Shown one piece after another: positions 8,666-16,864 of a DNA stretch of 38,899 bases. How positions within the stretch are numbered: position 1 is the first letter of the stretch; each line of letters opens with the position of its first letter. Location of the stretch: NCBI GenBank assembly GCA_001872605.1, contig MNXM01000043.1:1-38899 (forward strand). The letters are read 5' to 3'. The stretch is from Armatimonadetes bacterium CG2_30_59_28 (GTDB lineage: Bacteria; Armatimonadota; Abditibacteriia; CG2-30-59-28). A model generated the notes under the pieces. The model searched no databases, had not been told where the DNA came from, and was given only the letters and a program-made list of their open reading frames with translations. A program made the position numbers and the translations under genes.

Positions 8666-9118
8666 TCACCGTCCTTTCCCGCGTTCCCCGCGGCCAGGGC
8701 CACGGTGTCGGAGCATGGAGGTTCTCTCCGCAGTTTCTTTGAGCTTATTGAACTGTGTTTCGCCCAATGACTTCTTCAGTGAAGCCTCCAGCGTCGCGTT
8801 CGCCTTACCCACAGACTGCGGGAGACTGGTGAAGTTGCCGCTGGCGCGTGCAGCGTCGAGAGCCTTCTTCCTACCTGTCCAAGCTTGCTGGAACTTGGGA
8901 CGCAATTCAGTCAGTTTCGCGTTGGGCGCTTTCAACTCAAATTTTAGTGTCAGCCAGTAGGCATCGATGGCCCGCATCGTCATCCTGCTGGCAGGATCCA
9001 ATCCCGGTCTCCCCGGACTGCTCTTCCGGGTTCTTCCGCTCGGTTCCTGAGCAGCCCACAGCGGCAGGATAGCCGCGGCGAGCAGTATTACAACATGCCA
9101 TCTGGGTGTGTATCGCAT
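8666..9118 (-). CDS. Small secreted helical protein of unknown function
   Basis: A 150-residue protein with a signal peptide (MRYTPRWHVVILLAAAILPLWA). The mature part is rich in helix-forming charged residues (MTMRAIDAYWLTLKFELKAP, RPKFQQAWTGRKKALDAARA, ATLEASLKKSLGETQFNKLK). The tail is basic (RHRGPGRGERGKGR). Layout and size are like Spy/CpxP-type periplasmic helical proteins, but no LTxxQ motif is visible, so this is only a structural resemblance. It is the first gene of a likely two-gene minus-strand operon, and faces the operon starting at 9369 across a 250-base divergent intergenic region. Confidence 0.65.
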   Translation of the reverse strand: MRYTPRWHVVILLAAAILPLWAAQEPSGRTRKSSPGRPGLDPASRMTMRAIDAYWLTLKFELKAPNAKLTELRPKFQQAWTGRKKALDAARASGNFTSLPQSVGKANATLEASLKKSLGETQFNKLKETAERTSMLRHRGPGRGERGKGR

Positions 9119-9276
9119 TGCACGTTTCCTTTCTGCAAATCTGTTCTTGCGGTGTTAGAGTTCCACTCAGCTCGAAGACCTACGCCCGAACGATGGCGGC
9201 CCCGACCCCTTCACCTTCCCCTGACAACGTCTTGGGCATAGAGACGACAACTGAAGGACAATAGTTCACGCGAGAC

Positions 9277-9305
9277 TTGTGTCAGATCAACCGGAGTCGT
9301 ACAAT
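9277..9305 (+). promoter_or_regulatory. Putative sigma70-type promoter for the 9369-13155 operon
   Basis: TTGTGT (9277-9282), 17 bases, then TACAAT (9300-9305). The -10 box matches 5 of 6, the -35 only 3 of 6. A start near 9312 would give a leader of about 57 bases to the ATG at 9369. It lies in the divergent region between two transcription units, where a promoter is needed. Confidence 0.35.
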
Positions 9306-9368
9306 GTGTCGTAGATATTCGCCTCGCTTGGGCCGAGGAGAAGCCTGTGGCAGTGACAGGAGTGCAAA

Positions 9369-10307
9369 ATGAAACCGCTCTCGGTATTGGCGCTGACGGT
9401 GGTCGCGGCCACTTTCGCCTATTGTGACAACGCGCCGGAACTCATTAAAGACGCCGACCCGATCGGCGCCGACACCTCGGCCTGGTCACCGATCGGCAAT
9501 GTTACGTTGTCGAAGATCACGGACGCCGAAAGTCCCGCGCTCGGGATGGAAACCGTCCGTCGCAACTCCCCCAACGGACAGTGCGGAGTTCAGGGCTCCA
9601 TCGGCCTCGTCGCCGTCGGTGATGTCGTGCGGATAGAGATGGGCTATCGGGTGATTGCAGGGGGAGGGATGACCCTCTACCTAGGACCGAACCGGGATAT
9701 CGGTCTTTCCGGATTTTCAAGCGCCACGGACGAATCCATCGTCGCGGACGTCCCCGCTAAGGTTGGCGGGAACTGGCGCTTCCTCCTGCTGCAGAACATG
9801 TCGGCGCGTCGAGGGGAGATCGTTCTGAAGAGATTGTCGGCCCGCATCGTTGAACACGGCGACGCGTCTCGCTTTCCCATCGTCACCGATGGCAACATGG
9901 AGCAGACGAACGGGGCGTTTTTCGGGGCGTACAATCGAGCACGTCTCTCCAAGGACGAGACGGTGAAGAAGGCCGGCCAGCGCAGCCTGCACGCGCAGTC
10001 GTACGAAGATGACCGCCCTTCTTCCATGTATGCCGGAGTCGCCTGCAACTTCGGTGTGTTCGAGGCGAAGACGACGCTGCGTGTCTCTTTCGACATCAAG
10101 GTGGCCAAAGGCAGCATCACGCCGATGATGACCAAGGGCGCGTTCGACAAGGGATACCCCGCCATCGGGCCCACCGACTGGCAGCACGTGGACATCGACT
10201 ACGAAACCCCCGTCCGGACCTGGTACAGCATCATCTGGACACGCACGAAGGATGAACCGTTTGAGTTCTGGTTGGATAATGTGGAGTGCGTCGCAAAGAA
10301 TGAATGA
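9369..10307 (+). CDS. Secreted protein with two jelly-roll-like domains
   Basis: A 312-residue exported protein; the signal peptide is MKPLSVLALTVVAATFAYC, followed by a mature start near DNAPEL. Each half looks like a CenC-type jelly roll: the first has VAVGDVVRIEMGYRVIAGGG and the second DGNMEQTNGAFFGAYN, GQRSLHAQSYEDDRPSS and a final FEFWLDNVECV. The last is the usual closing strand (W-x-D-N-V) of carbohydrate-binding domains in secreted hydrolases. No catalytic module is present, so it is best read as a binding protein. AGGAG lies 8 bases before the ATG. The next gene starts 27 bases downstream and the third 4 bases after that, so the three form an operon. Confidence 0.75.
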   Translation: MKPLSVLALTVVAATFAYCDNAPELIKDADPIGADTSAWSPIGNVTLSKITDAESPALGMETVRRNSPNGQCGVQGSIGLVAVGDVVRIEMGYRVIAGGGMTLYLGPNRDIGLSGFSSATDESIVADVPAKVGGNWRFLLLQNMSARRGEIVLKRLSARIVEHGDASRFPIVTDGNMEQTNGAFFGAYNRARLSKDETVKKAGQRSLHAQSYEDDRPSSMYAGVACNFGVFEAKTTLRVSFDIKVAKGSITPMMTKGAFDKGYPAIGPTDWQHVDIDYETPVRTWYSIIWTRTKDEPFEFWLDNVECVAKNE

Positions 10308-10334
10308 TGAAGGCGGAAGGATGAAGGTTCACTC

Positions 10335-11942
10335 ATGTCAAGACGATTGCTTTTGTATGTGATTCCTTTCTTGTGGGTGGGGCCGGCTTGCGCAGACCTG
10401 AAAAGTGAGAAGCTGCTCAAGCCGCATGCCCCGATGGTCGTTGTCAATGACGAAGGCTTTGAAGACCTCGCGGCGCAGCCGGGGTCGGGCGTCACCGGGG
10501 GGCCGGGTTACGACGCGCAGCGCCCTTTTGTCATCGAAAACCTGAAGATGCAGCACGATGACACCCCGGCGATTCAGATTACCGGGACGACCGCACATTT
10601 CGTGATACGCAACGTGTGGACGCAGGGGGTCGTCCGCAAGGGGATGCCCAGCGCCGCGCCGGGCATCGAGATGGTGCAGGTGGAGAATGGCGTCGTGCAG
10701 GATTGTCGGTTCGAGCAGGATATGGGGATCGGCGCGCGAATGTCGTACATGATCCGGTTCGACCGTATCAGTATCCGCATGGGGCGCATCATGCTCTACG
10801 ATACGAACCGGTGCATCTTCACCGATTTCGACATCCGCGATTCTGTGACCCAGGGCATCATGATCTGGCACGGCAAGAAGAACCGGTTTGTGCGCTGCAA
10901 GGCTCTGAACATTCAGCGGGAAGGCATCGCCTTCAACGGGAGCTGCATGGACTGCGAAGTGCTCGACTGCGTGTTCGACCACTGCGTATGGGCAGGTATC
11001 AGCGTGGAATGCAGCCCGCGCATCGTGATGCGAGGGAACGAGGTTGCGGAGTCTCGCGGGTACGGTATCGTTCTGGCGTATGACTCCAACGACCTCGTCG
11101 TAGAGGACAACGAAGTCAACTACAGCGGGCAGGACGGCATCCAGCTTCAGACATGCAAGAACGCCAACATCATCGGCAACAAGGTGCGCAACAGCGGATC
11201 GGCGGGGATATGGTTCCTCGGCAGCGAGTCGTCCACCGCGAGCAACAACGTCATCGAGCAGGCCAATACGGGTATCTCGGTGACCGGCAACAAAATCGGG
11301 AACGTGCTCGAAGGGAACGACATCAGCCATTGCATGAACGCCATTGAGATCGACGGGAGCAAGCACGTGATCCGAAGCAACAAGATCTACGCCAATCGCA
11401 ATGCCATCAATGTGAAAGCGTCTTTTTCCACCATCGAGGGAAACACATTCCGGGACCTGATCAACGGCATCAACCTCAACGGCAGCAACAACACCGTCCG
11501 GAGGAACTCTTTCGAGTGGATGGGGGTCCCGCTTGCGGTGTATGAAGGAAGCGAGAACGGCATCACCGACAACACCATCAAAGGCTTTGTCTTCCACGGA
11601 ATTCACCTCGCCGCGGGGGCAACAAGGAATGCCGTTACGGGCAACACCCTGGAGGGCGGACGCAGCAGCGCGGGGGCGCTCACCTGCGAAGGCGCAACCG
11701 AGAACCGCATCGAGGCGAACACCTTCGAAGAGAATCCCATCAGCATCAATGTCACCAAGAGCAGCAACAACAACACCATCACCGGCAACCGGATCCACCG
11801 CGCCGGCACCGGAATCATTGTGGTGGACAGTACGGGCAACACCGTCACTGGCAACGCATTGTCGGGCTGCGCCACGCCCCTCAGTATCTTCCCGAAGTGG
11901 ATGGAGAAAAACAAGGTTGAGGCGAACGAGGTAAGGGAGTAG
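10335..11942 (+). CDS. Secreted right-handed beta-helix protein (NosD/PbH1 type)
   Basis: A 535-residue exported protein. The signal peptide is MSRRLLLYVIPFLWVGPACA. The rest is a string of PbH1 repeats of about 22-24 residues, each with the N-x-I/V-x-G-N pattern (NANIIGNKVRNSGSAGIWFL, NGITDNTIKGFVFHGIHLAA, NTITGNRIHRAGTGIIVVDS, NTVTGNALSGCATPLSI). This is the NosD/periplasmic copper-binding and Beta_helix family fold. Such proteins bind or reshape polysaccharides, or in NosD handle copper for N2O reductase. No nos genes are nearby, and the neighbours are secreted carbohydrate-type proteins, so a polysaccharide role is more likely. Middle gene of a three-gene operon. Confidence 0.82.
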   Translation: MSRRLLLYVIPFLWVGPACADLKSEKLLKPHAPMVVVNDEGFEDLAAQPGSGVTGGPGYDAQRPFVIENLKMQHDDTPAIQITGTTAHFVIRNVWTQGVVRKGMPSAAPGIEMVQVENGVVQDCRFEQDMGIGARMSYMIRFDRISIRMGRIMLYDTNRCIFTDFDIRDSVTQGIMIWHGKKNRFVRCKALNIQREGIAFNGSCMDCEVLDCVFDHCVWAGISVECSPRIVMRGNEVAESRGYGIVLAYDSNDLVVEDNEVNYSGQDGIQLQTCKNANIIGNKVRNSGSAGIWFLGSESSTASNNVIEQANTGISVTGNKIGNVLEGNDISHCMNAIEIDGSKHVIRSNKIYANRNAINVKASFSTIEGNTFRDLINGINLNGSNNTVRRNSFEWMGVPLAVYEGSENGITDNTIKGFVFHGIHLAAGATRNAVTGNTLEGGRSSAGALTCEGATENRIEANTFEENPISINVTKSSNNNTITGNRIHRAGTGIIVVDSTGNTVTGNALSGCATPLSIFPKWMEKNKVEANEVRE

Positions 11943-11946
11943 CGGT

Positions 11947-13155
11947 GTGCAACGGCTCGGATTCCTGCTTTGGCTATTGGCCTGCGGACAATCCTTGCAG
12001 GAGAATGCGCCTGCCGCTTCGGTTGCCGCGTCCATCCGACAGGAAGGCGGCAGGGAGGTCGTAGTTCTGCAGAGCGACACGGCCCTTCTCGAGGTGATTC
12101 CTGCAGAAGGCGGCGTTTGCAGCAGGCTCAGTGTGAAAGACGGAGAGTTTGCCTTCGACCTGCTCTCAAATGCGGAGTTGCTGCGGGACGTCTTCAATCA
12201 TGCCGCGATGGAGCAAGACAAGCCGACGATCTCCTTCCTGCACCAGATCAACCAGACCGCACCCGACTCCGTCACCCTCGCCCTCACTGCGAAGCTCGAC
12301 GTGACAAACTCCGATGAATCCGTCGCCGGCGCGACGCTGGAAAAGCAGATCACTCTCCACGCAGGCAAACGGTACTTCGCGGTCAGGCAGGTGCTGAAGA
12401 ACACCTCCGGCGACGTTCTCGGCGCCAGTCTGGGAACGCGGAATCGCTTTGCGCTGAGCGAGGTCAGGGACACCGAGTCTTTTCTTCTCCCCACGGAGCG
12501 CGGGATTTTGCGGATTGTCGGCGGGGGGATCGATAACTTCTACGCCCAAATGGCGGACTGGGAATACAAGCCCACCGACGGTTGGTACGGCGTCGTCAAC
12601 CCGGTGAAACGTATCGGGTTAGTGTTCGTTCTTGACCGCAACCTGCCCGACGCCTTCTACACCAACAATCTGACGGCCGTGGGCGGCTGGTGTGCGGATA
12701 GTGGGATTCTCGACCCCGACGTTGTGTTCGAGAACGCCTATGTGGTCTTCCCCCTGCGCGGTTTCCAGGGCGTCGCTCATGCCAGTCGCCGATTGATTGC
12801 CGATGTGCAGGTGACCGGAACGGGTGGGACCGAGGTGACTCACACCCTCGCCGGGGGAGTGGCGCCTCTCGGTGAGGTCTCACTGAAAACACAGGTGGAG
12901 GGGATTACCAGCAGGAAGCTGTCCACACTGCCGGACGTGACAATGCACGAAGTCGGCGTGGATCCCGCAACAGCGACCGTAGCGCTTCCCGAACCGCAGC
13001 AGGAACCCATCGTGATTCGGGTCACCGCAAGCGGGAACGGCTGGCAGGAAAGTTACGCAACCTACTTCGAGGGGAACTTCCGCCAAAGCATCTATCCCGG
13101 ATACCCGTATAAGCCGCAATACAAGAGAGAAGGGAAGAGTGGAAGGATGGAGTAG
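11947..13155 (+). CDS. Secreted protein with a galactose-mutarotase-like fold
   Basis: A 402-residue protein starting at GTG, 4 bases after the previous stop. An N-terminal hydrophobic stretch (LGFLLWLLACGQSL) is a probable signal peptide. The core TALLEVIPAEGGVCSRLSV and GEFAFDLL recall DUF4380-like proteins of the aldose-epimerase fold, in which a beta-sandwich binds sugar; this link is from pattern memory, not a search. Later parts include WEYKPTDGWYGVVNPVKRIG and VTASGNGWQESYATYFEGNF. It is the last gene of the operon, and its companions suggest a job on extracellular sugar polymers. No catalytic residues can be named. Confidence 0.65.
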   Translation: MQRLGFLLWLLACGQSLQENAPAASVAASIRQEGGREVVVLQSDTALLEVIPAEGGVCSRLSVKDGEFAFDLLSNAELLRDVFNHAAMEQDKPTISFLHQINQTAPDSVTLALTAKLDVTNSDESVAGATLEKQITLHAGKRYFAVRQVLKNTSGDVLGASLGTRNRFALSEVRDTESFLLPTERGILRIVGGGIDNFYAQMADWEYKPTDGWYGVVNPVKRIGLVFVLDRNLPDAFYTNNLTAVGGWCADSGILDPDVVFENAYVVFPLRGFQGVAHASRRLIADVQVTGTGGTEVTHTLAGGVAPLGEVSLKTQVEGITSRKLSTLPDVTMHEVGVDPATATVALPEPQQEPIVIRVTASGNGWQESYATYFEGNFRQSIYPGYPYKPQYKREGKSGRME

Positions 13156-13172
13156 TGGAAGCGTAAGAGACC

Positions 13173-13243
13173 CGCAGCGGAACGACCCGGCACTCAAAAA
13201 TACGCCCGAGCAACCGCAGATGGGAGAGTCGTTCCATACTGCG
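13173..13243 (+). other. Structured intergenic inverted repeat
   Basis: CGCAG (13173-13177) and GGAACGAC (13179-13186) pair with GTCGTTCC (13228-13235) and CTGCG (13239-13243), giving a 13-pair stem with a small asymmetric bulge and a 41-base loop. It stands between the end of the 9369-13155 operon and the Kelch gene, about 140 bases before a good -10 box. It might be a transcript 3' structure or a small RNA fold. There is no T-run and no known riboswitch core that I recognise. The rest of 13156-13401 shows only the promoter below. Confidence 0.3.
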
Positions 13244-13377
13244 TAATGGGAATGGACGCCCTGAACCGAAGTGGGGCAGTAGGTTGCCATTGTTGTTGCA
13301 GGTGGAGGACGTGGAGAATGTGAGGGTGTGGGAGGGAGCGGAGAAGAACTCGGCGCACATGGAGAATCTCGTGAACC

Positions 13378-13386
13378 TGCTATAAT
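13378..13386 (+). promoter_or_regulatory. Extended -10 promoter element of the Kelch-protein gene
   Basis: TGCTATAAT is a perfect -10 hexamer with the TGN extension; no good -35 stands 17 bases upstream, which extended -10 promoters tolerate. Transcription would start near 13392, about 10 bases before the ATG at 13402. No ribosome binding site is seen, so the mRNA would be nearly leaderless. Confidence 0.5.
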
Positions 13387-13401
13387 GTCGAACGGCGTGA
13401 C

Positions 13402-14400
13402 ATGATCAAATTGAAATGTCGGCGGAAAGCTTGCTGCCTGTTGGCATGTGTAAGCGCCGTCGTCGTACCCCTTTCTGTTCGGGCCGCCGACTATTCCCTC
13501 GGTCATTGGAAACAGCTTGCGTCCATGCCGGGGGGGAAGTTCATCCATCGCTCCTTGGTGGTTGATGGTCGTCTGTACGCCATTGCGGGGGCCAATGAGC
13601 ATGTCTTTCATGCGACCATTCGCGCCGACGGGTCGTTGGAACCGTGGAGGATGACCGCCCCTCTCAATGTCAACTATCCCGCCGCGGCGGTGAAAGGCAA
13701 TCGCATCTATATGGTGGCGGGGAGTCGCCGAGGCGTGAGAGCGCAGAACGCCGTCTTCTACGGCGACGTGCAGCCCGATGGAAGCATCAAGGAATGGATC
13801 GAAGGGACCGCGTTGCCGGATGATGTCCTTCAGGGCGGCGAGGCGGTGGTCGTGGGCAACAATTTGTACTACATCGGTGGGTGGCATCGGCGGCAGGCGT
13901 TTCGCGCGCTCATCGGCGACAAAGGCGATCTGGGGACATGGCAGGAGGTGCAGCACCTGTTGTCTCCTCGCTGCGGTTTCGGGAGCGCGACCTTCGGCGG
14001 AGAGATTTACGTGTTTGGCGGAAGCATCATCCACCTGGTCCCCACGGACAGCGCCTGCCGCGTCAAGGTGCTGGGAGACGGGGCGCTTGCCAAATGGCGA
14101 CGCACTGCATCGCTTCCTGTCGAGAGGGGCGTCTTTGCCACGGCGCAGCACGAGAACCAGATAGCCATTGTTGGAGGCAGCGACTTCTCCGATGAGGTGT
14201 ATCTCACTCGCGTTCTGCCGGACGGCAACCTCGCCGACTGGTCCGCGGGACCTCCCTTGCCGCGCCATCTGAACTATCCCGGCGCGGCAGCGTACCGAGG
14301 GTGGGTCTACGTTACCGGCGGTTGGGGGCAGAAGGAAGACGGCAGTCGTTACGTGTCCAACGAAGTGTTTGCCGCGCCGCTGGCAGGTCCGGCGCAATAG
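13402..14400 (+). CDS. Secreted Kelch-like beta-propeller protein
   Basis: A 332-residue exported protein. The signal peptide ends at SVRAA-DYS. It holds about five Kelch-like blades, each with a V-x-G-N-x-I/L-Y-x-x-G-G pattern (VDGRLYAIAGANEH, VKGNRIYMVAGSRRG, VVGNNLYYIGGWHRR, FGGEIYVFGGSIIH, YRGWVYVTGGWGQK). The blades alternate with short '.DG.L..W' stretches, as in bacterial Kelch propellers. Propellers of this kind bind sugars or proteins; some are sialate mutarotases, but the key residues of those are not recognised here. It is probably transcribed alone: its own -10 element is upstream, and another promoter follows at 14482. Confidence 0.78.
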   Translation: MIKLKCRRKACCLLACVSAVVVPLSVRAADYSLGHWKQLASMPGGKFIHRSLVVDGRLYAIAGANEHVFHATIRADGSLEPWRMTAPLNVNYPAAAVKGNRIYMVAGSRRGVRAQNAVFYGDVQPDGSIKEWIEGTALPDDVLQGGEAVVVGNNLYYIGGWHRRQAFRALIGDKGDLGTWQEVQHLLSPRCGFGSATFGGEIYVFGGSIIHLVPTDSACRVKVLGDGALAKWRRTASLPVERGVFATAQHENQIAIVGGSDFSDEVYLTRVLPDGNLADWSAGPPLPRHLNYPGAAAYRGWVYVTGGWGQKEDGSRYVSNEVFAAPLAGPAQ

Positions 14401-14481
14401 CCCGCCCGATTCTGTTCCTCCCCCGATGGGGCCCAGAGCGTCAGGGGGCATTCACCAACAGACCTCCCGGCTTCTGTCCCG

Positions 14482-14510
14482 TTGCCTTTCTGCGCGCTTT
14501 TTGCTATCAT
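14482..14510 (+). promoter_or_regulatory. Putative sigma70-type promoter of the riboflavin operon
   Basis: TTGCCT (14482-14487), 17 bases, then TATCAT (14505-14510), with TGC just before the -10 box as an extended -10. Both boxes are one or two bases off consensus. The leader to the GTG at 14591 would be about 74 bases and contains the small hairpin CTCTC-cgacagt-GAGAG. No FMN riboswitch fold is seen in 14401-14590. Confidence 0.5.
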
Positions 14511-14590
14511 TTGCAAGCGCGAGAGGCTAAGATGACGGCGACTCTCCGACAGTGAGAGCCACCGCGCAACCTCACCAGGAGGGCTTTGTT

Positions 14591-15046
14591 GTGGCGACTC
14601 TGACCGAAGTCTCGGCTGTGGTGAAGTATTTGACCGGTGCGTTGACCCTGGTTATCGGCATCGGCGTGATCGTCGTTTGCTCGCTGGAGTGGAGGTACTG
14701 GAAGGCCGGTAGCACGATGATCGACAAGAGCCAATTGGGACTGCGGCTGGGCGGCGGTGGTCTGCTCCTGGTCATCCTGGGGATGATTTTCTTTGGCGTG
14801 TTCTTCGCCGAGATGATCAGCGAGCGACAAGTATTCCTTTCTTTCTGGACCGTCTGCATGGCTCTGGCGATCATGCTATTTTTGATCGCTGTCATTGACC
14901 TCCGCAAACTGGCTCACAGGCAGAAGAACCGCGAGAAGGAGTTGGTCAACGAGTTTGCATCGGTAATCCGCGCCGCGGTAACCAAGAAGGTCGGCGGAGA
15001 GCCTCCTCCCGACGGACCCGACCGCGCCGCGCCGAACGGTAACTGA
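14591..15046 (+). CDS. Small three-TM membrane protein, first gene of the riboflavin operon
   Basis: A 151-residue protein read from the GTG at 14591, chosen because AGGAGG (14577-14582) stands 8 bases before it; a GTG at 14552 in the same frame would add 13 residues without such a site. Three hydrophobic segments are visible: LTGALTLVIGIGVIVVCSL, GGGGLLLVILGMIFFGVFF, and FWTVCMALAIMLFLIAVIDL. A charged C-terminal tail follows (HRQKNREKELVNEFASVIRA). No family is recognised. It ends 5 bases before ribD, so it is co-transcribed with the riboflavin genes, but there is no sign that it is a flavin transporter of the RibU or RibXY type. Confidence 0.7.
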   Translation: MATLTEVSAVVKYLTGALTLVIGIGVIVVCSLEWRYWKAGSTMIDKSQLGLRLGGGGLLLVILGMIFFGVFFAEMISERQVFLSFWTVCMALAIMLFLIAVIDLRKLAHRQKNREKELVNEFASVIRAAVTKKVGGEPPPDGPDRAAPNGN

Positions 15047-15051
15047 TCTTC

Positions 15052-16200
15052 ATGCAGACCACTTTCCCCGATATCGAAAGGGAATTCATGCGGCGCGCCC
15101 TCCGTGAGGCAAGGAAGGGGTTGGGGTGGACCAGCCCGAATCCCTGCGTGGGCGCCGTGGTGGTCCAGAACGGGGAAGTGGTTGGCGCGGGGTACACGCG
15201 TCCCGCCGGTGAAAGACACGCCGAGTACTTTGCGCTCCGGCAGGCAGGGAAGGGCGCTCGCGGCGCAAGCGTTTACACGACTCTGGAGCCGTGCTGTTAC
15301 TACGGACGAACTCCCGCCTGCACGGAGGAGCTGCTGGCCAGCGGGGTGCGGAAGGTAGTCTCGGGGGTGCGCGATCCCAACCCTCGCGTGGACGGTGAGG
15401 GATTCCGTCAACTGCAACGCGCAGGTGTCGAGACCGCTGTCGGCTTGTGTGCCCGGGAAGCGACGCGGCAAATGGAGGGCTATCTCAAGTTCGTGGAGAC
15501 AGGTCTGCCCTTTGTGACGCTGAAGATGGCCATGACGCTGGATGGCAAGATCGCGTCGCCTTCCGGTGAATCGAAGTGGATTTCGGGTGAGAGCGCTCGG
15601 CGGCACGTCCATCAGTTGCGGCACGAGAACGACGCGGTGATCGTGGGGATCAACACTGTGCTGCGAGACGATCCGCAACTGACCGCACGTCATCGGAAGC
15701 GAGTGCGAAACCCTCATCGCGTGGTACTGGACGGCCGGGCGAGAACACCCGTGAAGTCGCACCTTCTGCGGGAAAGCCTGTCGTGCGGAGGGAAGACGAT
15801 TATCGTTGTTTCGCGCGACGCGAACCCTCGGCGCGTCTCAGAGCTGAACCAGGCGGGAGCCGAAGTGTGGCAAGCGCCGCTCTCTCGTGGTGGCATCAGC
15901 CTGCGATGGGTTCTGCGCCGACTTGGTAAGATGGATTGCCGCGGAGTAATCTTTGAGGGAGGGAGTGAGGTCGCCGCGTCCGCTCTCGAGACCGGAATAG
16001 TGGATCGGGTGCTGTTGTTCGTCGCACCCAAGCTGCTGGGGGGAAGGGACGCCATTCCCGTCATCGGCGGCAGAGGTTTGGGGAGTTTGGGCAAGGCAGC
16101 CGTCGTGCGGGAGTGGACCACGCGACGGATGGGAGAAGATCTGATGATCGAGGGAGCCCTGTCCCCTCCGCTGGTTCGCGCGGAAGAGACGGCTGGGTAG
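15052..16200 (+). CDS. ribD: Bifunctional pyrimidine deaminase / reductase RibD
   Basis: Catalyses two steps of riboflavin synthesis in the cytoplasm: deamination of the pyrimidine from GTP cyclohydrolase II, then reduction of the ribosyl side chain with NADPH. The N-terminal deaminase has the zinc site at His56 (RHAEYF), Cys81 (LEPCCYYGRTPAC) and Cys90, with the expected 8-residue gap between the cysteines. The reductase begins near TLKMAMTLDGKIASPSGESK and includes NDAVIVGINTVLRDDP. At 382 residues it is the usual full length. It is followed 6 bases later by ribE. The four riboflavin genes present (ribD, ribE, ribBA, ribH) cover the committed pathway, apart from the separate dephosphorylation step. 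Confidence 0.95.
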   Translation: MQTTFPDIEREFMRRALREARKGLGWTSPNPCVGAVVVQNGEVVGAGYTRPAGERHAEYFALRQAGKGARGASVYTTLEPCCYYGRTPACTEELLASGVRKVVSGVRDPNPRVDGEGFRQLQRAGVETAVGLCAREATRQMEGYLKFVETGLPFVTLKMAMTLDGKIASPSGESKWISGESARRHVHQLRHENDAVIVGINTVLRDDPQLTARHRKRVRNPHRVVLDGRARTPVKSHLLRESLSCGGKTIIVVSRDANPRRVSELNQAGAEVWQAPLSRGGISLRWVLRRLGKMDCRGVIFEGGSEVAASALETGIVDRVLLFVAPKLLGGRDAIPVIGGRGLGSLGKAAVVREWTTRRMGEDLMIEGALSPPLVRAEETAG

Positions 16201-16206
16201 GACGCG

Positions 16207-16854
16207 ATGTTTACCGGAATCGTTGAATCACTGGGGAAGGTCACGCACCTGGAGCGCAAACCGGCCAGCCTGCGGCTGACCATCGACGCTCCGAGCATTG
16301 CGCGTGACGCCAGACCGGGCGACAGTGTGTGCGTCAACGGTGTGTGCCTGACGGTGACCGCGATCGTCGGAGCCACCCTGTGCTTTGACGTGGTAGAGGA
16401 ATCGCTGCGACGCAGCAATCTAAGTGAGACCTCGGTGGGTTCTGCTCTGAACCTCGAGCCGTCCCTGCGGCCGGACTCCAGACTGGGCGGGCACTTCGTG
16501 ATGGGACACGTCGACGCAGTGGGGAGCGTCTCCCGAGTGGTCCCGGAGGGGGATTCGGAGCGTGTGTACATCCAATGCCCCAGAGACCTCGCGCGTTACG
16601 TGGTGGAAAAGGGATCCATTGCCGTCAACGGAGTTAGTTTGACAGTGGTGGATGTGAGTCAGGAGCATTTCTCGATCGCGCTCATCCCGCATACACGGCA
16701 GATGACGAATCTCTCGGAGCTGTCACTCGGAGACAAGGTGAATCTCGAAGTTGATTTGATGGCGAAATATGTGGAGAAACTGATCGGGCCATACGCCGAG
16801 AGACTCCAGCAGGCAGCAAAGGACGAACGCCTGCTCCGCCTTCTACAGGAGTAG
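16207..16854 (+). CDS. ribE: Riboflavin synthase, alpha chain
   Basis: Converts two molecules of 6,7-dimethyl-8-ribityllumazine into riboflavin and the pyrimidine intermediate. The 215-residue protein has the two lumazine-binding repeats of this family: the first opens with MFTGIVESLGKV and contains DSVCVNGVCLTVT, the second has RLGGHFVMGHVDAVGSV and GSIAVNGVSLTVVDV. The MFTGI start and the tandem repeat of the fold are diagnostic. The C-terminus (LMAKYVEKLIG) matches the trimerisation helix. It sits between ribD and ribBA with gaps of 6 and 10 bases. Confidence 0.95.
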   Translation: MFTGIVESLGKVTHLERKPASLRLTIDAPSIARDARPGDSVCVNGVCLTVTAIVGATLCFDVVEESLRRSNLSETSVGSALNLEPSLRPDSRLGGHFVMGHVDAVGSVSRVVPEGDSERVYIQCPRDLARYVVEKGSIAVNGVSLTVVDVSQEHFSIALIPHTRQMTNLSELSLGDKVNLEVDLMAKYVEKLIGPYAERLQQAAKDERLLRLLQE

Positions 16855-16864
16855 CCTCACCCCT

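Noticed and set aside
10338-12197. Minus-strand open frame of 619 codons
   Set aside because: It lies opposite the NosD-like gene and its translation is a His/Val/Asp-rich shadow with no domain.
13179-13235. tRNA-like acceptor stem
   Set aside because: The enclosed length is only 57 bases and no T-arm or anticodon arm is seen.
12880-14451. Minus-strand open frame of 523 codons
   Set aside because: Opposite the Kelch gene and the intergenic promoter; no recognisable domain.
14401-14590. FMN riboswitch before the riboflavin genes
   Set aside because: The conserved AGGGCGGGG...CCACCGGCGGT-type core was looked for and is not there.
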